DNA of 64,000 nucleotides from Brachypodium distachyon (taxonomy: Eukaryota > Streptophyta > Magnoliopsida > Poales > Poaceae): assembly GCF_000005505.3 (NCBI RefSeq), contig NC_016131.3, forward strand, positions 60,001,355 to 60,065,354, in the 5' to 3' direction. Both the position numbers and the translations under genes were made by a program. Positions 52,342 to 64,000 of this stretch are shown one piece after another (the stretch's first letter is position 1; every line of letters starts with the position of its first letter). The notes below the pieces were generated by a model. The model was not told the origin of the DNA. It saw nothing but the letters and a program-made list of their open reading frames with translations, and made no database searches.

Positions 52342-53559
52342 TCAAAATCGCCTCACGGGATTCTTCTGATCACCGGCACCCGACCCAATGCCCACGCCAA
52401 CGGCCAGCGAAACGGCCTCGGCTAGCCGCCCCACCCGTGCCGCGACGTCCGGCGGCAGCGCCACCACGGCACGCCTCGTCCTCCTCCTCGGCCCGAGCAA
52501 CGACTCGAGCATCTCCACCACCTCCTCCGCTCCCCACCCTCCCCTCCTCAGCTCCCCGCAGCACCAGTCAACCTTCAACGCCAACGCCATCGCCTCGCCT
52601 CCAGCAGCTCCCACCGTGATCTCGTCCGCCTCGTCGTCGGCCCACCCGCCGCGCCTCAGCGCGGAACCCGCCCACTCCAGGTACGAGCGCAGCCAACAGG
52701 AAGAAGAAGGCACGTGGCGCGACGCCGCCGTGGTAATCTTCTTCGTCGCGTCTGCAGTACAGACTTCAAGGAACCGATCCCCCGCGGCGGCGGAGTCCGA
52801 CCAGAACTCGATCCAGCGAGGGGCCCTGCCGGTCACGGAGTCGAGGCTCCGGCGGGCGGTGGACGGCGACGGCGGCGCGGGAGACGGCGCCGGCGGCGGG
52901 GCCGGGGCGGAGAGCTGCCGCCGGAGGGTCGCGCCGGACTGGGGCGCGCGCGGCTCGGCGGTGGCGAAGGCGCGGAGTAGGAAGTCCGCCATGTTGGCGC
53001 CCGCGAAGGTCACGCCGGAGTCGGCGACGCGGAACACCGGGTTCCCCGCGAGGCAGGGCGTCGCGGGCAGGTAGTGCCGGCCGTGCAGCGGGACGAGAGG
53101 CGGCGGTGCGCGTCCCCCGGCCCGGCGGTGGCCCGGGAGGAGGGGCAGCGTCGCGGCGACTGCGGCGGGGATTTCCTGCGCGGAGAAGCGGAGGAGGCGG
53201 AGGCCCGCGTGGGAGCGGTAGTCCGGGAAGCCGTGGCCCGAGGGCACGCCGAGCGCGAGGAGCGCGCGGAGCTCGGGCGGGAGCTGGATGCCGCCGAGCG
53301 CGGCCTCGGCCACGGCGAGCTCGGGTTCGGAGAGGCCCGGGAGGACGGGGACGCCGGCGGCCGCGAGGTGGGCGAGGACGGCGGAGGGGGTGGGTGCGGG
53401 GCCCGCTGCGCCTGCGGTGGATGGGGACGGGGATGATGCCGCGGCGCGCGGGGTGGTGGGGAGAGATGCGCGGGTGGAGAGGCGGCGGAGGCCAGCGGCG
53501 TGGGAGGGTGGGCGAGGGAGCCCGTGCGGGAGAGCCGGCCGGCGGTCCACGTCCACCAT
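52342..53559 (-). CDS. SMI1/KNR4-like plant protein of unknown function
   Basis: Intronless, 405 residues, very GC-rich. It starts MVDVDRRPALPHGLPRPPSH, which I associate with a conserved plant family (MVDVDRRM... in dicots). The block SEPELAVAEAALGGIQLPPE then LRALLALGVPSGHGFPDYR has the helix and turn pattern of SMI1/KNR4 (SUKH-type) domains (about 75-125). A second conserved block, CLAGNPVFRV, lies near 175. The middle has a Pro/Ala/Ser-rich spacer, followed by a WIEFWSD motif (about 246) and a Leu/Arg-rich C-terminus with a GPRRRTRR basic patch. No signal peptide or membrane helix is evident. Yeast SMI1/KNR4 regulates cell-wall synthesis, but the plant role is not established and I assign none. 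Confidence 0.85.
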   Translation of the reverse strand: MVDVDRRPALPHGLPRPPSHAAGLRRLSTRASLPTTPRAAASSPSPSTAGAAGPAPTPSAVLAHLAAAGVPVLPGLSEPELAVAEAALGGIQLPPELRALLALGVPSGHGFPDYRSHAGLRLLRFSAQEIPAAVAATLPLLPGHRRAGGRAPPPLVPLHGRHYLPATPCLAGNPVFRVADSGVTFAGANMADFLLRAFATAEPRAPQSGATLRRQLSAPAPPPAPSPAPPSPSTARRSLDSVTGRAPRWIEFWSDSAAAGDRFLEVCTADATKKITTAASRHVPSSSCWLRSYLEWAGSALRRGGWADDEADEITVGAAGGEAMALALKVDWCCGELRRGGWGAEEVVEMLESLLGPRRRTRRAVVALPPDVAARVGRLAEAVSLAVGVGIGSGAGDQKNPVRRF

Positions 53560-55596
53560 TGCGTTAGCCTCGAGATTTGGTGCTTGCCGCTTCCCGGCGA
53601 TGGCAGTGCTGCAGGAAAGAGAGTGGTTCGAGTGAATTTGGGCGGCGGGCGCGGAAGGCAGTGACCGTTCTGTTCTGGTGTTTATAGGGGGTTTCTGGCG
53701 TGGGTCCCAGAGTCCAGACTCCCAGCCCGGTGGTTTGGGGGAAGTTTGTCTTTGGCCGTTTTTAGCTTGGGCCCGTTCGGATGCTGATTAGCTTATGCAT
53801 TTGCTAAAGTTTGTTATGAATACAGTCAATCCGGAACACATGTTCTCCATGCGTTTTCAAAACATGTGTTGCTTTAGTTATCTTGAGGTCCAAAACCAGC
53901 TTTCAAACCGTATAATAGGGCCCAGCTTTGGACGACGCTGGTATTGCACATTTTTAAGTTTACCAAAAAGAAATGTGAAACAATTTACAGACACATATAC
54001 TGCTACAAGATTATAACATGCAGACTTTTTACCAAAACTACCATCACTTGCTAGTACAAGGCAAAACTACTGTCCAAAACAAGAATAGGGTCGCACCCGG
54101 TGGCTTGCTGCACCCTGTTCTGTTTCAGATTGATAGAATCGTTATGTTTGCTTTACTTCGCTGGCTTATCCTTGTATCCACAATGGTTGATCGGTGATTT
54201 TGATGACTCATTTTTTTAAAGCTTTGCAATAAAAATGGCTGTGTGCATCTATTGATGCGATGCAGCGGCCGAGGATTTCTCTCCCCTCTTCGGAAAAAAA
54301 AAAAGTTAGGGTCGTGCTAAGTTGAGGCTAGGCTCAATGGGCAAATATCGACCAAGCAACCAGCGTCTGCATAGGCGCATTGCCCGACCAAGCAACAATT
54401 GACTCGCTGCAGATGCCCAAGTCCATGCTCCCACACATCTGGTCGGCGCCCCGGCGGTGCCGCGTGCGCCGTTGGGAGGCGGCATCCTACGTGGGAGCGC
54501 GCAGCCGGAAGGGATGGACACGGGGTCGACCACGTTGAAAAAGAAAGCAGCAGCGCTAGTAAAACAAAACGAGGCTTTTGATTCACCCGAGCCCCGTGTC
54601 TGCTAGCGCCTTTGTCTTTATTTCCCGATGCGCGGATCCGTGTGCACAATGGCCGCATGGGCATCCCAAAAGACCTCCTCCAACTCCGTGGCACTCTACC
54701 TGCCACTGCTGTCCGGATGCTCCCAGGGGCCAGACCTCACGTTGGCTTGGCTGCGTCACCTTCTAGCACTCGTGTCATTGGCATTCCTCCCGTCGATACA
54801 CGACACTGAGGGTTGTGTTCATCTCTGCAGATTAAGTATCAAAATAGTTTTGGCAAAATGGTATTGTCTTCACTGAAACCAGGCCAGTAGATTTTGCATC
54901 GGAGGTAGTACTACGAAAGAAAAGGATCAAGGGATCTGAAGCTTTGCAAGTCTCGAGAGTTTGATGGTTCACACCCGCTGCCAACGTGTTCATGTGCCGG
55001 GACCACTCTTCTTGAGATAACCGGTCCCAGCTCCCAACTCGAGATTGAGATCGAGAGATATTAGGAGGGAGGCAGACGACGTAGAGACAAAGGCTTTTTA
55101 TGATTATTATGACGCCATTGTTTATCTTTAGTCTGTGTAGTACTTCATTGTTTATCTTTAGTTTGTGTACTACTCCGTAGTAGAGTTTTCCCTCTTTTTT
55201 CTTGAAATTCATTATTGCCTTAAAAGGCCGTTGTCCGAAGATGCGCGTACGTCGTTTATTGATTTACTTTAACGAGAAGAAACACTTGAAGCATACAAAA
55301 AAGTAGCACGGCCTGTACTCCTTTTTGGTTTTAGGCCCCAGAAGTCGCAACTCCGAAAGCATCTTCAGAGGGTGCTGAAGTGAGAGTGAATTACTTCCCT
55401 TTCATTTTGAAAGTTTTGACCCATGGAAGTCCGCAACATCGCTGTGTGCGAACTCCAACTCGTAAAGTTAGATGCCCTTGATGAAAAGAAGTGCTTGACC
55501 GGTTGAACAAAAACCGACCCCAAAAGACAGCACTGAATTTCACCTCGGAGTACTTCTTTTCTTTCCAGTTATCGGCAATATTTTCCAAGTGCAGTA
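53560..55596. other. Intergenic, no gene seen
   Basis: The left end is the promoter region of the SMI1-like gene. GGGCCCGTTCGGATGCTGAT near 53770 looks like one end of a DNA transposon without a partner. Short overlapping frames around 54300-54880 show no motif. A 25-bp direct repeat (ATTGTTTATCTTTAGT with flanks) lies near 55115-55165. Confidence 0.45.
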
Positions 55597-55678
55597 CTCC
55601 ATCCGTCCAATAATTCTTGTCGTTGTTTTAGTACAAAATTAAACTAAAACAACGACAAGAATTATGGAACAGAGGCAG
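55597..55678. mobile_element. Short Stowaway MITE, near-perfect hairpin
   Basis: TA-flanked, 82 bp. TTCTTGTCGTTGTTTTAGT is followed within a few bases by its exact inverse, so nearly the whole element folds. Ends are CTCCATCCGTCC and GGAACAGAGGCAG, the right end being diverged. Confidence 0.8.
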
Positions 55679-56318
55679 TAATTGTTTTTCTCAGGGAGAG
55701 CTCCTACTACATTAAACATTATGGTCATTTACCTGGTGCAGAACGCAATTTAATCTAAAATGCCCCGGAGTAGGCTGTGTGGGATGAATTTTCCAAGCTT
55801 TGCGTTGTCAGGTTTATGTTTGGCACTTGCTACAAAATGCAAGGGGCTGCCTAACCCTGACGTGCAACCTCGCGTGAAAGGACGACGTTGAGCCGACATC
55901 CACGTCAGGAGACCGTTGAAGCTCCCACGTGCACAAAAGACCGTTCAGAAAAAAACATTTCACTACGAGTCAAATACTATAGCACAACTGGAATCAAATC
56001 AGCTGTCAACAATACTCGTCAGGTTTACCAGTGCCCTTGAACTTCTGAGGACTTCAGTAATAAATTTTTAACTAGGCCCAAACGAGTACATTGCCCTTTT
56101 TTTTGGTGAAAGTTAAAAATGCAGTTACACTGTTGGCAAAATAAACATACGGTCTACACTGCAGTTGAGTTTGCTGATAATTGCACAATCTCGGCATAAA
56201 CTAATTATACACTCTATCAACAACGTTTAAAGGATCCAGGGGCCTCTTCGATCATAAACCAACAAGGCATCGGAAGCCAATGTAACTGAAGGCAACCAAG
56301 GAGCTAGCTGGGATGCTT
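55679..56318. other. 3' region of the CLASRP-like gene, no other gene seen
   Basis: Contains no open frame of note. The right part should be the 3' UTR of the minus-strand gene that ends at 56319. Confidence 0.5.
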
Positions 56319-59300
56319 TCAGTGTCTTGATCTGCTTCTGTACCTGTAGTGCCAGAACTCTTTCAGATGGTTTCAAATAAGTAGCATGGATGTCCTAAAT
56401 CCTTTTAACATAGCAATTCATGATAAATTACCTGGGAGAACGAGAGGGTGAACTGGAATGGGACAGTGAACGTGAACGACGTCTTCTTGGGCTCCTGCTA
56501 CGGCTTCTGCTATAATGTCGCTTTCTGGACAGGAAACCATGATACTTAATACACATGGTATATGTTCGTTCGAATATTAAACTTTCAGATGTTCCCCAAA
56601 AAAATCATACACCCTCCGTCCCAAAATAAGTGACGTGGATTTGTATAAGAGTCTATACAGATCCAAGTACTATTTTGCCAAGACATTTTTAGTTACCAGT
56701 AATCTTCAAGAGTAAACATACTATTTTGGCAAAATCATCAATGATTGCAACCTCTTGGATAGCTCAAGCTGAAGCATTTTCTATCCTCAACTAACCCACA
56801 AACTTAACACAAGCGTGACAAAGATTGATTCAAGTACCTTGGTGGAGAACGGCTAAGACTTCTACTCCTGCTACGACACTTGTATCGGCCTACTTCTGCA
56901 AGTTTTTCCTGCCTTTGCCGTTCCTGTTCTCGTTTCTTTGCAGTCTCAGCAGCAGTGTCTTTTCGGACTGTAGAAACAAACAGAAGCTCAGTATTGATTG
57001 TATGAGGATTAATGATTGTCATTGTCCAAGCTCACTAATGCAGATAAGAATGATAAGGAAGCATGGCACAAATTCATACTCCCTCCGTCCCATATTAAGT
57101 GACGAAATATTACATATATCTAGATGCTTTTCGGGCATACGTACATCCATATTTGGGCAAATTTGAGTCACTTAATATGGGACGGAGGGAGTACTTTGCT
57201 TGTTAAGCTGTTTGCATTATCCTTTTAAGATGTTCCGCTAATGCAGATGGAATGAAAGAAAACATGGAATGAAGACATACTTTGCTTGTTAAGCTGTTTG
57301 CTCATTATCCTTTTAAGACGTTCCTGCGGTGTTTCTTTCTTTTCAGTCAGGGGAGTTTTGCCAGCTCCTCCTGGAGCACCCTTGCTTAGTTTCAATAATG
57401 CTGATGATGTGCTATCAACAGAAAAGAGACCACAGTTTAGTATATGTCTACTAAAACTAAAAATGGGAAAAGAATATCCTGGTATCAGATGGATACTCAA
57501 GATTAGACACTGTAACATGACTGCAACGGTGGTGTAAAGGCTTATCAATCGCAAGCAACTTCGTTGCACAAACAGCTGCTCTCTCTTCATAAGATTGTAA
57601 TGTGTTGACAAACCTGGTGGGTGGTTTCAAATTTTTTGCACTTCTTTCCTGTTCAACGGACAAAGAAGATGCAGGGTCGCTGTGAAGAGCCTCAAGAATT
57701 TGGACACCTGATGACCTGCAAGGATGAAGGAACGTTATAGGCAAAAACAATTTGTAGGAGCAAAGAAAATTAGGTCACAAGTTCCACAGCTGATAGTAGG
57801 TGTAGGTGTATGTACGTGATATCCATCTTTCTGAGTAAATACAATACAGACTCTTCCATTGCATGTCTGACTACAAACCCAGAATCATTTTATGCCATGG
57901 AACTTCAACTACCACAGTGACCTTGTTTTCACCTATTCTAATCCTGACATTCAACTTCTAGGATAACAAGACCACGCAAAGCTGCAGGGAAGGAATGCTA
58001 GCCCAATGTATCTTTTCGCAAATATTAAAGGTCGAGTTCCCCGACCGGTTAGGTATGTCAACTCGTATTGGAGATGAAGGCGGAGAGATGCCGGAGACTT
58101 TCAAGTCACTGGTGTCGTCTGAACCTCCAAATTCAGTAATATATTCAACCCTTGGAGGCTTTGGCTTGCTCCGGTAGTTACTTTCAGCATGTGTACCACG
58201 GGCATGACGTTTAGAATAGGAAGGTGAACGAGATCTTGATCTGTCAAATAAAATATTATGCTGGTCAAGCAAAGAACTTTTGTTTGAAGAATAATTCCAG
58301 TCAATATGGAGCGCAGTAGCATACCTTCTGCCCCTTGAATATGCTTCATATGATGGGCTTCTCCTTTGTTCCCTGTATTATAACAAATGATGTTAGAGCA
58401 TTTTAACCACTTTGTTATTGTCTTGCTCATTACAAAGCTGAAAGATAATGTTACCTATAAGGGTCACGATAAGGTGCCCTTCCGACAGAACGTACTGCCT
58501 CCCTCTCTCTTTCCCTCTCAGATTGAGAAGCCTTCCTTCTTTCTCTTCGGCTCAATTTTTTCTGTAATTTATGATGTCAGTTCTTACAAGAGGCAAATAA
58601 AGAGACATTACATCTGAAGCTATTGAAGTACTAACGATGGATGGATCGCCTTTAATAATTTCTTTCTGCCGCTTCTCCTCTTCTTTAGCTTTTTTGTCCA
58701 TGTAGACAAGCCAGTTATATCTTTTTACACCAAATTCTTTAGCTAAGTTTTCCATTCGTTCATCACTGCTGTCATCACTACTGAAGTCCTTGCCATCTTC
58801 ATCTTCATCTTCCTCTTCCTCTTCATCATCACTGTTTAGATCTTCGGAATCTTCATTTCCATCCCCTTTATATGAGTATCCAACCTGTGAATAAGCACCT
58901 TTGCTAGCTGCGGCCTGTGAGGATTGAGATCTGCCGGAAATATTAAAGAAATATGACAGAAAAAAGATTGAACCATTGAAAGAAAATGGCAGGACTGATA
59001 AAAAGAAAGTCTAAATAACGCTAGGTATATTATCATAGTGGTTAAAACGTTAATTACACCAAATAATAATAAGAGCAAAATTTCACAACATAGCACATAT
59101 AGCTGGTTCAACTAAGGTCCAGTTTTTTAGCTTTTCTTACAAGCTACGAAATTTAGAATTACATTCACAATAAAATAATCCATTTGATATTTACCCTTTT
59201 TGGAAAATAAAAATTATAACATATGTAAACTTGTGACGCAAGGCATCTAATTTCTCACAGCTGGGCCATTCTGTGAATTTTGAAGAGTCATGCTCATATT

Positions 59301-61394
59301 AGTATATCCAGCAAAAAAATCAAAATCTGTGCATTTACATTGCTTTTTGTCTGAGAAGTATAAGTTTGAACAAGCACCACTGCATCTTTTGTTGTGACAG
59401 CAATTTGCAAGGACAAAGCCGTATATACTATGTTGATGCTTGTCTAGTTTTCCCGAGAATAAATATGATTAGCAAATAAATGGGTTCCATAACTTTTGTG
59501 GGTTGAAGAAATTTAAATTTTTTTTTTTACGAAAGTGATTCTATGTGAACTTCGCCATCTCAATCACTTATTAGTGATCAGTAACCACAAGTGGCTTAGG
59601 ATTTGTGCACTTCACGTTTGGTAGAGCACATATGCACTCCATTTTAAATCTTTCCAGAATCACTTAAGATATTCACACAAGTAACAAAGGCAAACACATA
59701 GAAGTGAAGAAGTGGACTTACTTCTCAAAGCTAAACGGGAGAATAGCTTTCGCCTCCAACTCTTGTGCAACATGTTGCAAACCCGCCTCGTCGGAAACTG
59801 CAGAGAAAATAAAAAGGCGCATAACTGCTTTGCTAACTAAACATTAGGTGAAAAGACCACACCGACAGAAAAGTAGAATCCCACCGCAATAAATGAGAAA
59901 AGAACATCGGGATGAACCCATAAATAAGCAAATGGAAGAGGTGCAGCAAATTCGTATGACAGCAACAAAATAGAGAAACCAAAAAGGTACCGACATCCTC
60001 TACGGCGATGCTTAATCAAATCCCGGTATCGTTCAAAATTAACAAATTCCTCTAACTCTTCCTCTTCTTCGGATTTTTCTAGAGCTCGAAAATGCCGAGA
60101 GCTAGGGTCACGGATGAAGTCGAGTAGTGCACGGCCATCAAATCTGCACATTAAGACAAAGCGTGTCAATTTTCTTGCTATTAACATTCTTTAACAACAC
60201 AGATAGAACATACCTGTCAATCAAAATATCTTGTTTCCCATTCCATGGTATCCTGCAAAACAATAAGTATGGTCAATAAGTAGTACCATTCGAGCAAAGA
60301 TGTAATATATTGTTTTTCGTTCCTAGTCCAACTGGAACAGAGCTATATGTTAGTCCATGTCATTGCATGATTCCATGCTAACAAGAATCAAAACTGAACA
60401 TAGTTTGACATACCAGATGAATTGTCAGGGTGGACACAAATGTCAGGAATCAGAATATACAGTACAACTCCTAGTATTTGCAGAGTTACACACTAATGCT
60501 GCTAGATTTAAGTTCATTTGTATGGCACAAAAGTGGCAAAGCTCAGACCGAACTAAATAAAATGCTTGGAAAAGGAAATTTTGCTATCGGTGAACTTGCT
60601 TCTACAACTATGTAGCAAGAATAAGTTAACCTAATTTTCTTGAGCAAGAAGGGATGTTGTATAACTCTAAGCACCGAACTGATGTTTTAATTTAGTGCAT
60701 TTAGCATGTGAAACACCTAATTCCAGCAATACATGGATCAAATTAAACATTTTCACAATCCAATCCGAGCAAGACACCTGAAAATAATTGCAGCAATGAA
60801 GTAATCGACCTACACAAGACTGAATCTAACCCAGAATCGAACCCATATTCCATCAGCTTAACCATCCACCAGTCAATCGATTCAAGCAAGTAGCTCAAAA
60901 CTGGAAAGGAAATTATGTGGATTCCCAGCCCTTCATGAGAAGGCTCACAAAAATGCAGCAACCTGATCAATTGATGAATCAGCAGCCATGCCATGTACTA
61001 TAACCTCTAATACTTGTCAGAGGAATATATCTGCTGGGAATATAACAAACATAGTACGGAGTAATATTTATGCATTATAGTGCACCGTCAGTTCATCAGA
61101 TAACCAGCCAATTCGACCAAATACAGCACACTGGTAGCACAACAACTAAACGGCACATCACATCAATCCAAGAGGGAGCGTGAGCGGCGGCACGCACAAT
61201 CCTTGCTGGTCCTCGGTGGCCTGGTAAAGCGCGTCATCGCGGTGGACGCGGCACCGCGCGCCGGAGACCTGGAGGGTCTGGTGCGGGTCGCCGCGGCGGC
61301 GGGCGAGGTAGACGGCGCGCCGCTGCGCCCGGCGCCGTGCGGCGTCCATGAGGTCATGGACCTTCTTCTCCGACCGCCGCGCCTCGTGCCACAT
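56319..61394 (-). CDS. CLASRP/SWAP-type arginine-serine-rich splicing protein
   Basis: Thirteen exons with continuous phase: 61198-61394, 60214-60252, 59995-60143, 59722-59797, 58636-58930, 58455-58561, 58325-58372, 58046-58240, 57614-57715, 57281-57411, 56838-56967, 56432-56524, 56319-56343. They encode 528 residues. The N-terminus MWHEARRSEKKVHDLMDAAR and the CRVHRDDALYQATEDQQG block, followed by DRFDGRALLDFI and FVNFERYRDLIKHRRRG, form the DRY_EERY domain of Suppressor-of-white-apricot-like proteins. Then come an Asp/Glu run (about 176-211), a Lys/Glu coiled coil and RS dipeptides. The last two exons are strongly RS-rich and end RYRSRSRH. The nearest known relative is CLK4-associating SR-rich protein, a nuclear regulator of alternative splicing. 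The same role here is inferred. A TCTAGGGTTAGG motif lies about 55 bp upstream of the ATG. A Stowaway MITE sits in intron 10. Confidence 0.93.
57079..57191. mobile_element. Stowaway MITE in a CLASRP-like intron
   Basis: Ends CTCCCTCCGTCCCATATTAA and inverse, TA-flanked, 113 bp. It is almost the same as the element at 25210-25323, which suggests recent activity of this subfamily. Confidence 0.9.
57192..57237 (-). repeat. Duplicated exon-10 end next to the MITE
   Basis: CTTTGCTTGTTAAGCTGTTT and CATTATCCTTTTAAGATGTTC repeat the end of exon 10 and its donor region at about 57280-57326, with one indel and a few substitutions. The repeat lies in the intron, directly beside the MITE at 57079-57191. 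It brings no in-frame acceptor, so it should not be spliced in. Confidence 0.8.
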
Positions 61395-62129
61395 CGCGTT
61401 CTAGAAGCCACTGGGATTCTGGGAAGCGGTTTTGCTGTAACCTAACCCTAGACAAAACAAACGGAACAGACGACCGTGCGTGTTGGAGGCTTGGAGCAAG
61501 GGCAGGCGTGCAGCTGGCCGAGCGAGCAGGCCAGGGATGCCGAGGCCCAACGACTCACATGACCGGGAGTATACCGGGCTGGGCCGTTTTTAAAAACCGC
61601 CCAGCTCGGCCCTGACCTGACAAGTGGATAAACAAGCGGCTTCTTGGGCCATGCCTAGGCCTTCCCCGCTTAGCATTTTTTTCTTCCTAATTCATAAAGA
61701 GATGACGTTTTTTATTTGGTTCCCTTGCGCACACAGTTTTTATTGGCCGAGCAGCTTCCAGCGCGGAGTTAATTTCGCGGGCCCCGTGTTTGCCTTTCCG
61801 CACGAACGGTGGGCATCGTGTTGCTAGCCTTCGCTTGGATGCACTGCCTCTGCAGAACCACGTGCGATGCTAACTGGCCATGGTTGCATGCATGCATCTT
61901 GTACTTGTGAATTGATAAGATTTTGTCTTAGATGCATGGCTGCAGTCTGCATGTACGCATTTTGTACTAGTTAATTTTGAGACTTAAAAATATTTTATAG
62001 CCCAAACCACTCGTTCGATTCACAATCCGTTTTCACCATTAGCTTCGTATCAACGAGAGCTTCAAAACTAGATCCCACTCAAAATAATTTTTGACATATT
62101 TTTTTTATATTTGTTGTACCAAGTAATAA
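61395..62129. other. Upstream of the CLASRP-like gene, no other gene seen
   Basis: 5' UTR and promoter are expected near the left end. The rest shows a purine/pyrimidine-mixed spacer with TGCATGCATGCATC near 61886 and no coding exon. Confidence 0.45.
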
Positions 62130-62625
62130 TGCACAAGTTACCATCACTCCGAAATAAGTTACCACCGTTCCCATGTGGTAACTTGGTACTAACATATTGA
62201 CAATTTCATAACTTGTTGGGTGGTTATTTTAATGCATAAGTAACCATCCTATTTTGTATGAAGTTGACGTGTGAGAACTTCTTACTAACAGTGTGGCAAC
62301 TTCATATATTTTTAGTTGGTAACTTTAACTCATAAGTAAATAACCATCCTATTTTGTATAGAGTTTTCATGTGGTAACTTGTTAATACCAGGAATGGTAA
62401 CTCATATGTTATCTGGTGGGTAACTTTAACCCATAAATAACCAACTATTTTTGTTATGAACTTATCATGCGGTAACTTGTTACTAACATGGATGGAAACT
62501 TTAATGTTATTGGGTGGTAACTTTAACGCATAAGTAACCAGTCTTTTTTGTGAGAATTTATCATGTGGTAACTTGTTACTATCAGGAGTGATAACTTCAT
62601 GTATTAATGGGTGGTAACTTTTGAA
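62130..62625. repeat. Degenerate tandem repeat, about 100-bp period
   Basis: Five units are marked by CATAAGTAACCATCC-like starts (about 62230, 62331, 62432, 62528, and a first unit before 62230). Each contains a GTGGTAACTTGTTACTAAC block and a GGGTGGTAACTTTAAC block. The period is about 97-101 bp. It may be the inner array of a non-autonomous transposon, but its ends are not visible. No gene is inside. Confidence 0.75.
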
Positions 62626-63183
62626 ACGGTGTTCTTTTGGTCAAAACATACCAATATGGGATCTAGTTTCGAAGATCTCATCGAGACAAAACTAACCGTG
62701 AAGACGGATCCGAAATCAAGTACACGGTTTGAAACCTATAACTTTTTAAAGTTTCAAATTTTACAAATGCAATAACAATGCTTGCACGTGACATGCAGCT
62801 ATATATTCTACATGGTCCGATCTTCCTGTACGCGCCCCCTAACCAACGCGCTTACGGTCGCGCATTAGCCAAACCCTTTTTTTTTACATTTCTCTTTGCT
62901 ATAGATGGCTAATGGGCCGGCCCGGCTTACATAAACGGTCCTATCCTAGGCACAGCCCCCTCAAGCCCGGTTATATAGGGGTCCGGTCAGGCCGGCCCCA
63001 AAATGCATCATCCCGGGCCAGGTGCGACACAAAGACCGGTCAGGACGGCCCGGGCCCGTTAAGCCCCGCGGGCCCACCGAAGCCTGCATCAGCACATGGG
63101 CAAAAAATGGAAAAAGGGGTTGGGTTGGGCCAGATTAGAGAAAAATGGTTGAGCTAGGCCAAAACAAGAAGAAATGACTCAAG
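62626..63183. other. Repeat-like intergenic sequence
   Basis: GGGCCGGCCCGG and GGCCGGCCC-type motifs recur from about 62915 to 63075. The single open frame here (to 63157) has no conserved motif. No gene is supported. Confidence 0.35.
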
Positions 63184-63725
63184 ATGGCAATGGGGCCCTG
63201 AAACCCGAAAACCCGCGGGTTTTTACCCCATTAGGGGACGGGTTTGGGTAAAATTCAATCCCCGCGGGTTTGCTTATGGGTCAAAAGTGAAACCCAACGG
63301 GTTTCACGGGTTCAAACCCGGTCCAGCACTCCCCGAACCCGGTACCCGTGAAACCCACGAAAACTCAATATGGCCCATAAAAATGGCCCAGTACAATCCA
63401 TATTTCTATACAAAATGGTGTTGTTATATGTGTGAAATGGTTTTGTTATATGTGTGAAATGATGCCTAAATTATAATGTTTTGTCTTATCTTGGCGCTGA
63501 AACGGGTTGGTTTTCATTCATGTTGCTGCCGCAACTTTGGCTTGGTGCTGAAATGTTGGCGGGTTCGGGTTCCCTGACGAGGACGAAAAACCCGATGGGA
63601 CGGGGCTGGGAGAAAACTGAAACCCGCAACCGGGGACGAGGACGGGTCTGAGATGAAGGTCGCGGGGACGGGTTTGGGCAGCCACTACCCGGCGGGTTTC
63701 GTCCCCGTTACCGTCCGGAGAAATG
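63184..63725. mobile_element. Possible DNA transposon rich in CCCGCGGGTTT motifs
   Basis: The left end GATGGCAATGGGGCCCTGAA and the right end (read in reverse) GGACGGTAACGGGGACGAAA share GG(C/T)AA(T/C)GGGG. Both flanks are full of AAACCCGNNGGG motifs in inverted order, with AACCCGTCCCCG near the right end. There is no transposase inside. It resembles a common plant non-autonomous element with such ends, but the superfamily is unclear. Confidence 0.4.
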
Positions 63726-64000
63726 ACGGGCTAAAAAAAAAAGGTGGGTTGGGCTAGAATTGAGAAGGTTGATGGGCCAAATGTGTTAATCCTATAAAAA
63801 ATAAAAAGAAACAAACGGGTCGTGCCGGGCTGGTCTGAGGGCCCATGGAAGCCCAGGCGTGGCACATGTTTTGTGCCGGGCTCATGATACTCGGGCTTTT
63901 GAAAAAGTCCAGCCCAATGACCATCTATAGTAGGGGCTACCAGGTCGTGTTTATGCCTGCATTCCATCTTAGCGGGCTGTCATGGCACGACTCGTTTATA
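63726..64000. other. Intergenic, no gene seen
   Basis: GGGCTGGTCTGAGGGCCC and GTCCAGCCCAATG motifs suggest more of the same GC-motif repeat DNA as at 62915-63075. The window ends before any second end can be found. Confidence 0.35.

Noticed and set aside
52388..53567. Several 60-230 codon plus-strand frames opposite the SMI1-like gene
   Set aside because: All are Arg/Gly/Ala-rich antisense shadows of one very GC-rich intronless gene.
56612..56730. Stowaway MITE at ACCCTCCGTCCCAAAATAAG
   Set aside because: Only the left end is present; I found no matching inverted right end or TA target site, so it is at most half an element.
62130..62625. CRISPR-like array
   Set aside because: The units are long, degenerate and contiguous, with no short identical repeats separated by unique spacers; the genome is a plant nuclear one.

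Overview
The window is nuclear DNA from a grass, most likely a Triticeae or other pooid species. The genes have typical plant exon-intron structure with GT-AG splice sites and GC-rich first exons. Introns and spacers carry many Stowaway (CTCCCTCCGTC ends, TA target duplications) and Tourist (TAA/TTA target duplications) MITEs, LINE 3' tails and other grass repeats. No prokaryotic operon, CRISPR array or phage-like system is present.

Layout, left to right. A repeat-rich spacer (1-2915) holds a long foldback element. A complete 16-exon STRUBBELIG-family LRR receptor pseudokinase lies on the + strand (2916-7523). It converges on an intronless GPI-anchored GH17 beta-1,3-glucanase on the - strand (7949-9412). 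From 10 to 20 kb there is a direct tandem duplication whose two breakpoints fall inside genes. The left end of the unit is inside exon 10 of the receptor gene and the right end is inside the coding exon of the splicing factor gene CDC40/PRP17. The left copy keeps the glucanase gene and ends in a 5'-truncated CDC40 (11168-14914). The right copy starts with a receptor fragment (14770-15790), has lost the receptor kinase exons and the glucanase, and ends in the intact CDC40 gene (17158-20313). After duplication the left copy gained a LINE and the right copy gained a plastid 23S rRNA fragment.

Further right, all on the - strand: a CAX-type vacuolar cation/proton exchanger (about 22636-26987) whose intron holds a MULE-like element carrying a broken GH17 fragment; an MPPE1/Cdc1-like metallophosphoesterase (31122-36003, 13 exons); a WW-domain trimethylguanosine synthase, TGS1 (39076-48102, 12 exons); an intronless SMI1/KNR4-like plant protein (52342-53559); and a CLASRP/SWAP-type arginine-serine-rich splicing protein (56319-61394, 13 exons). 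The last 2.6 kb is repeat DNA.

The genes do not form a pathway. CDC40, TGS1 and CLASRP all act in RNA processing, but their proximity looks coincidental. Exon coordinates were read by hand from splice consensus, phase continuity and family resemblance. No database search or alignment program was used.
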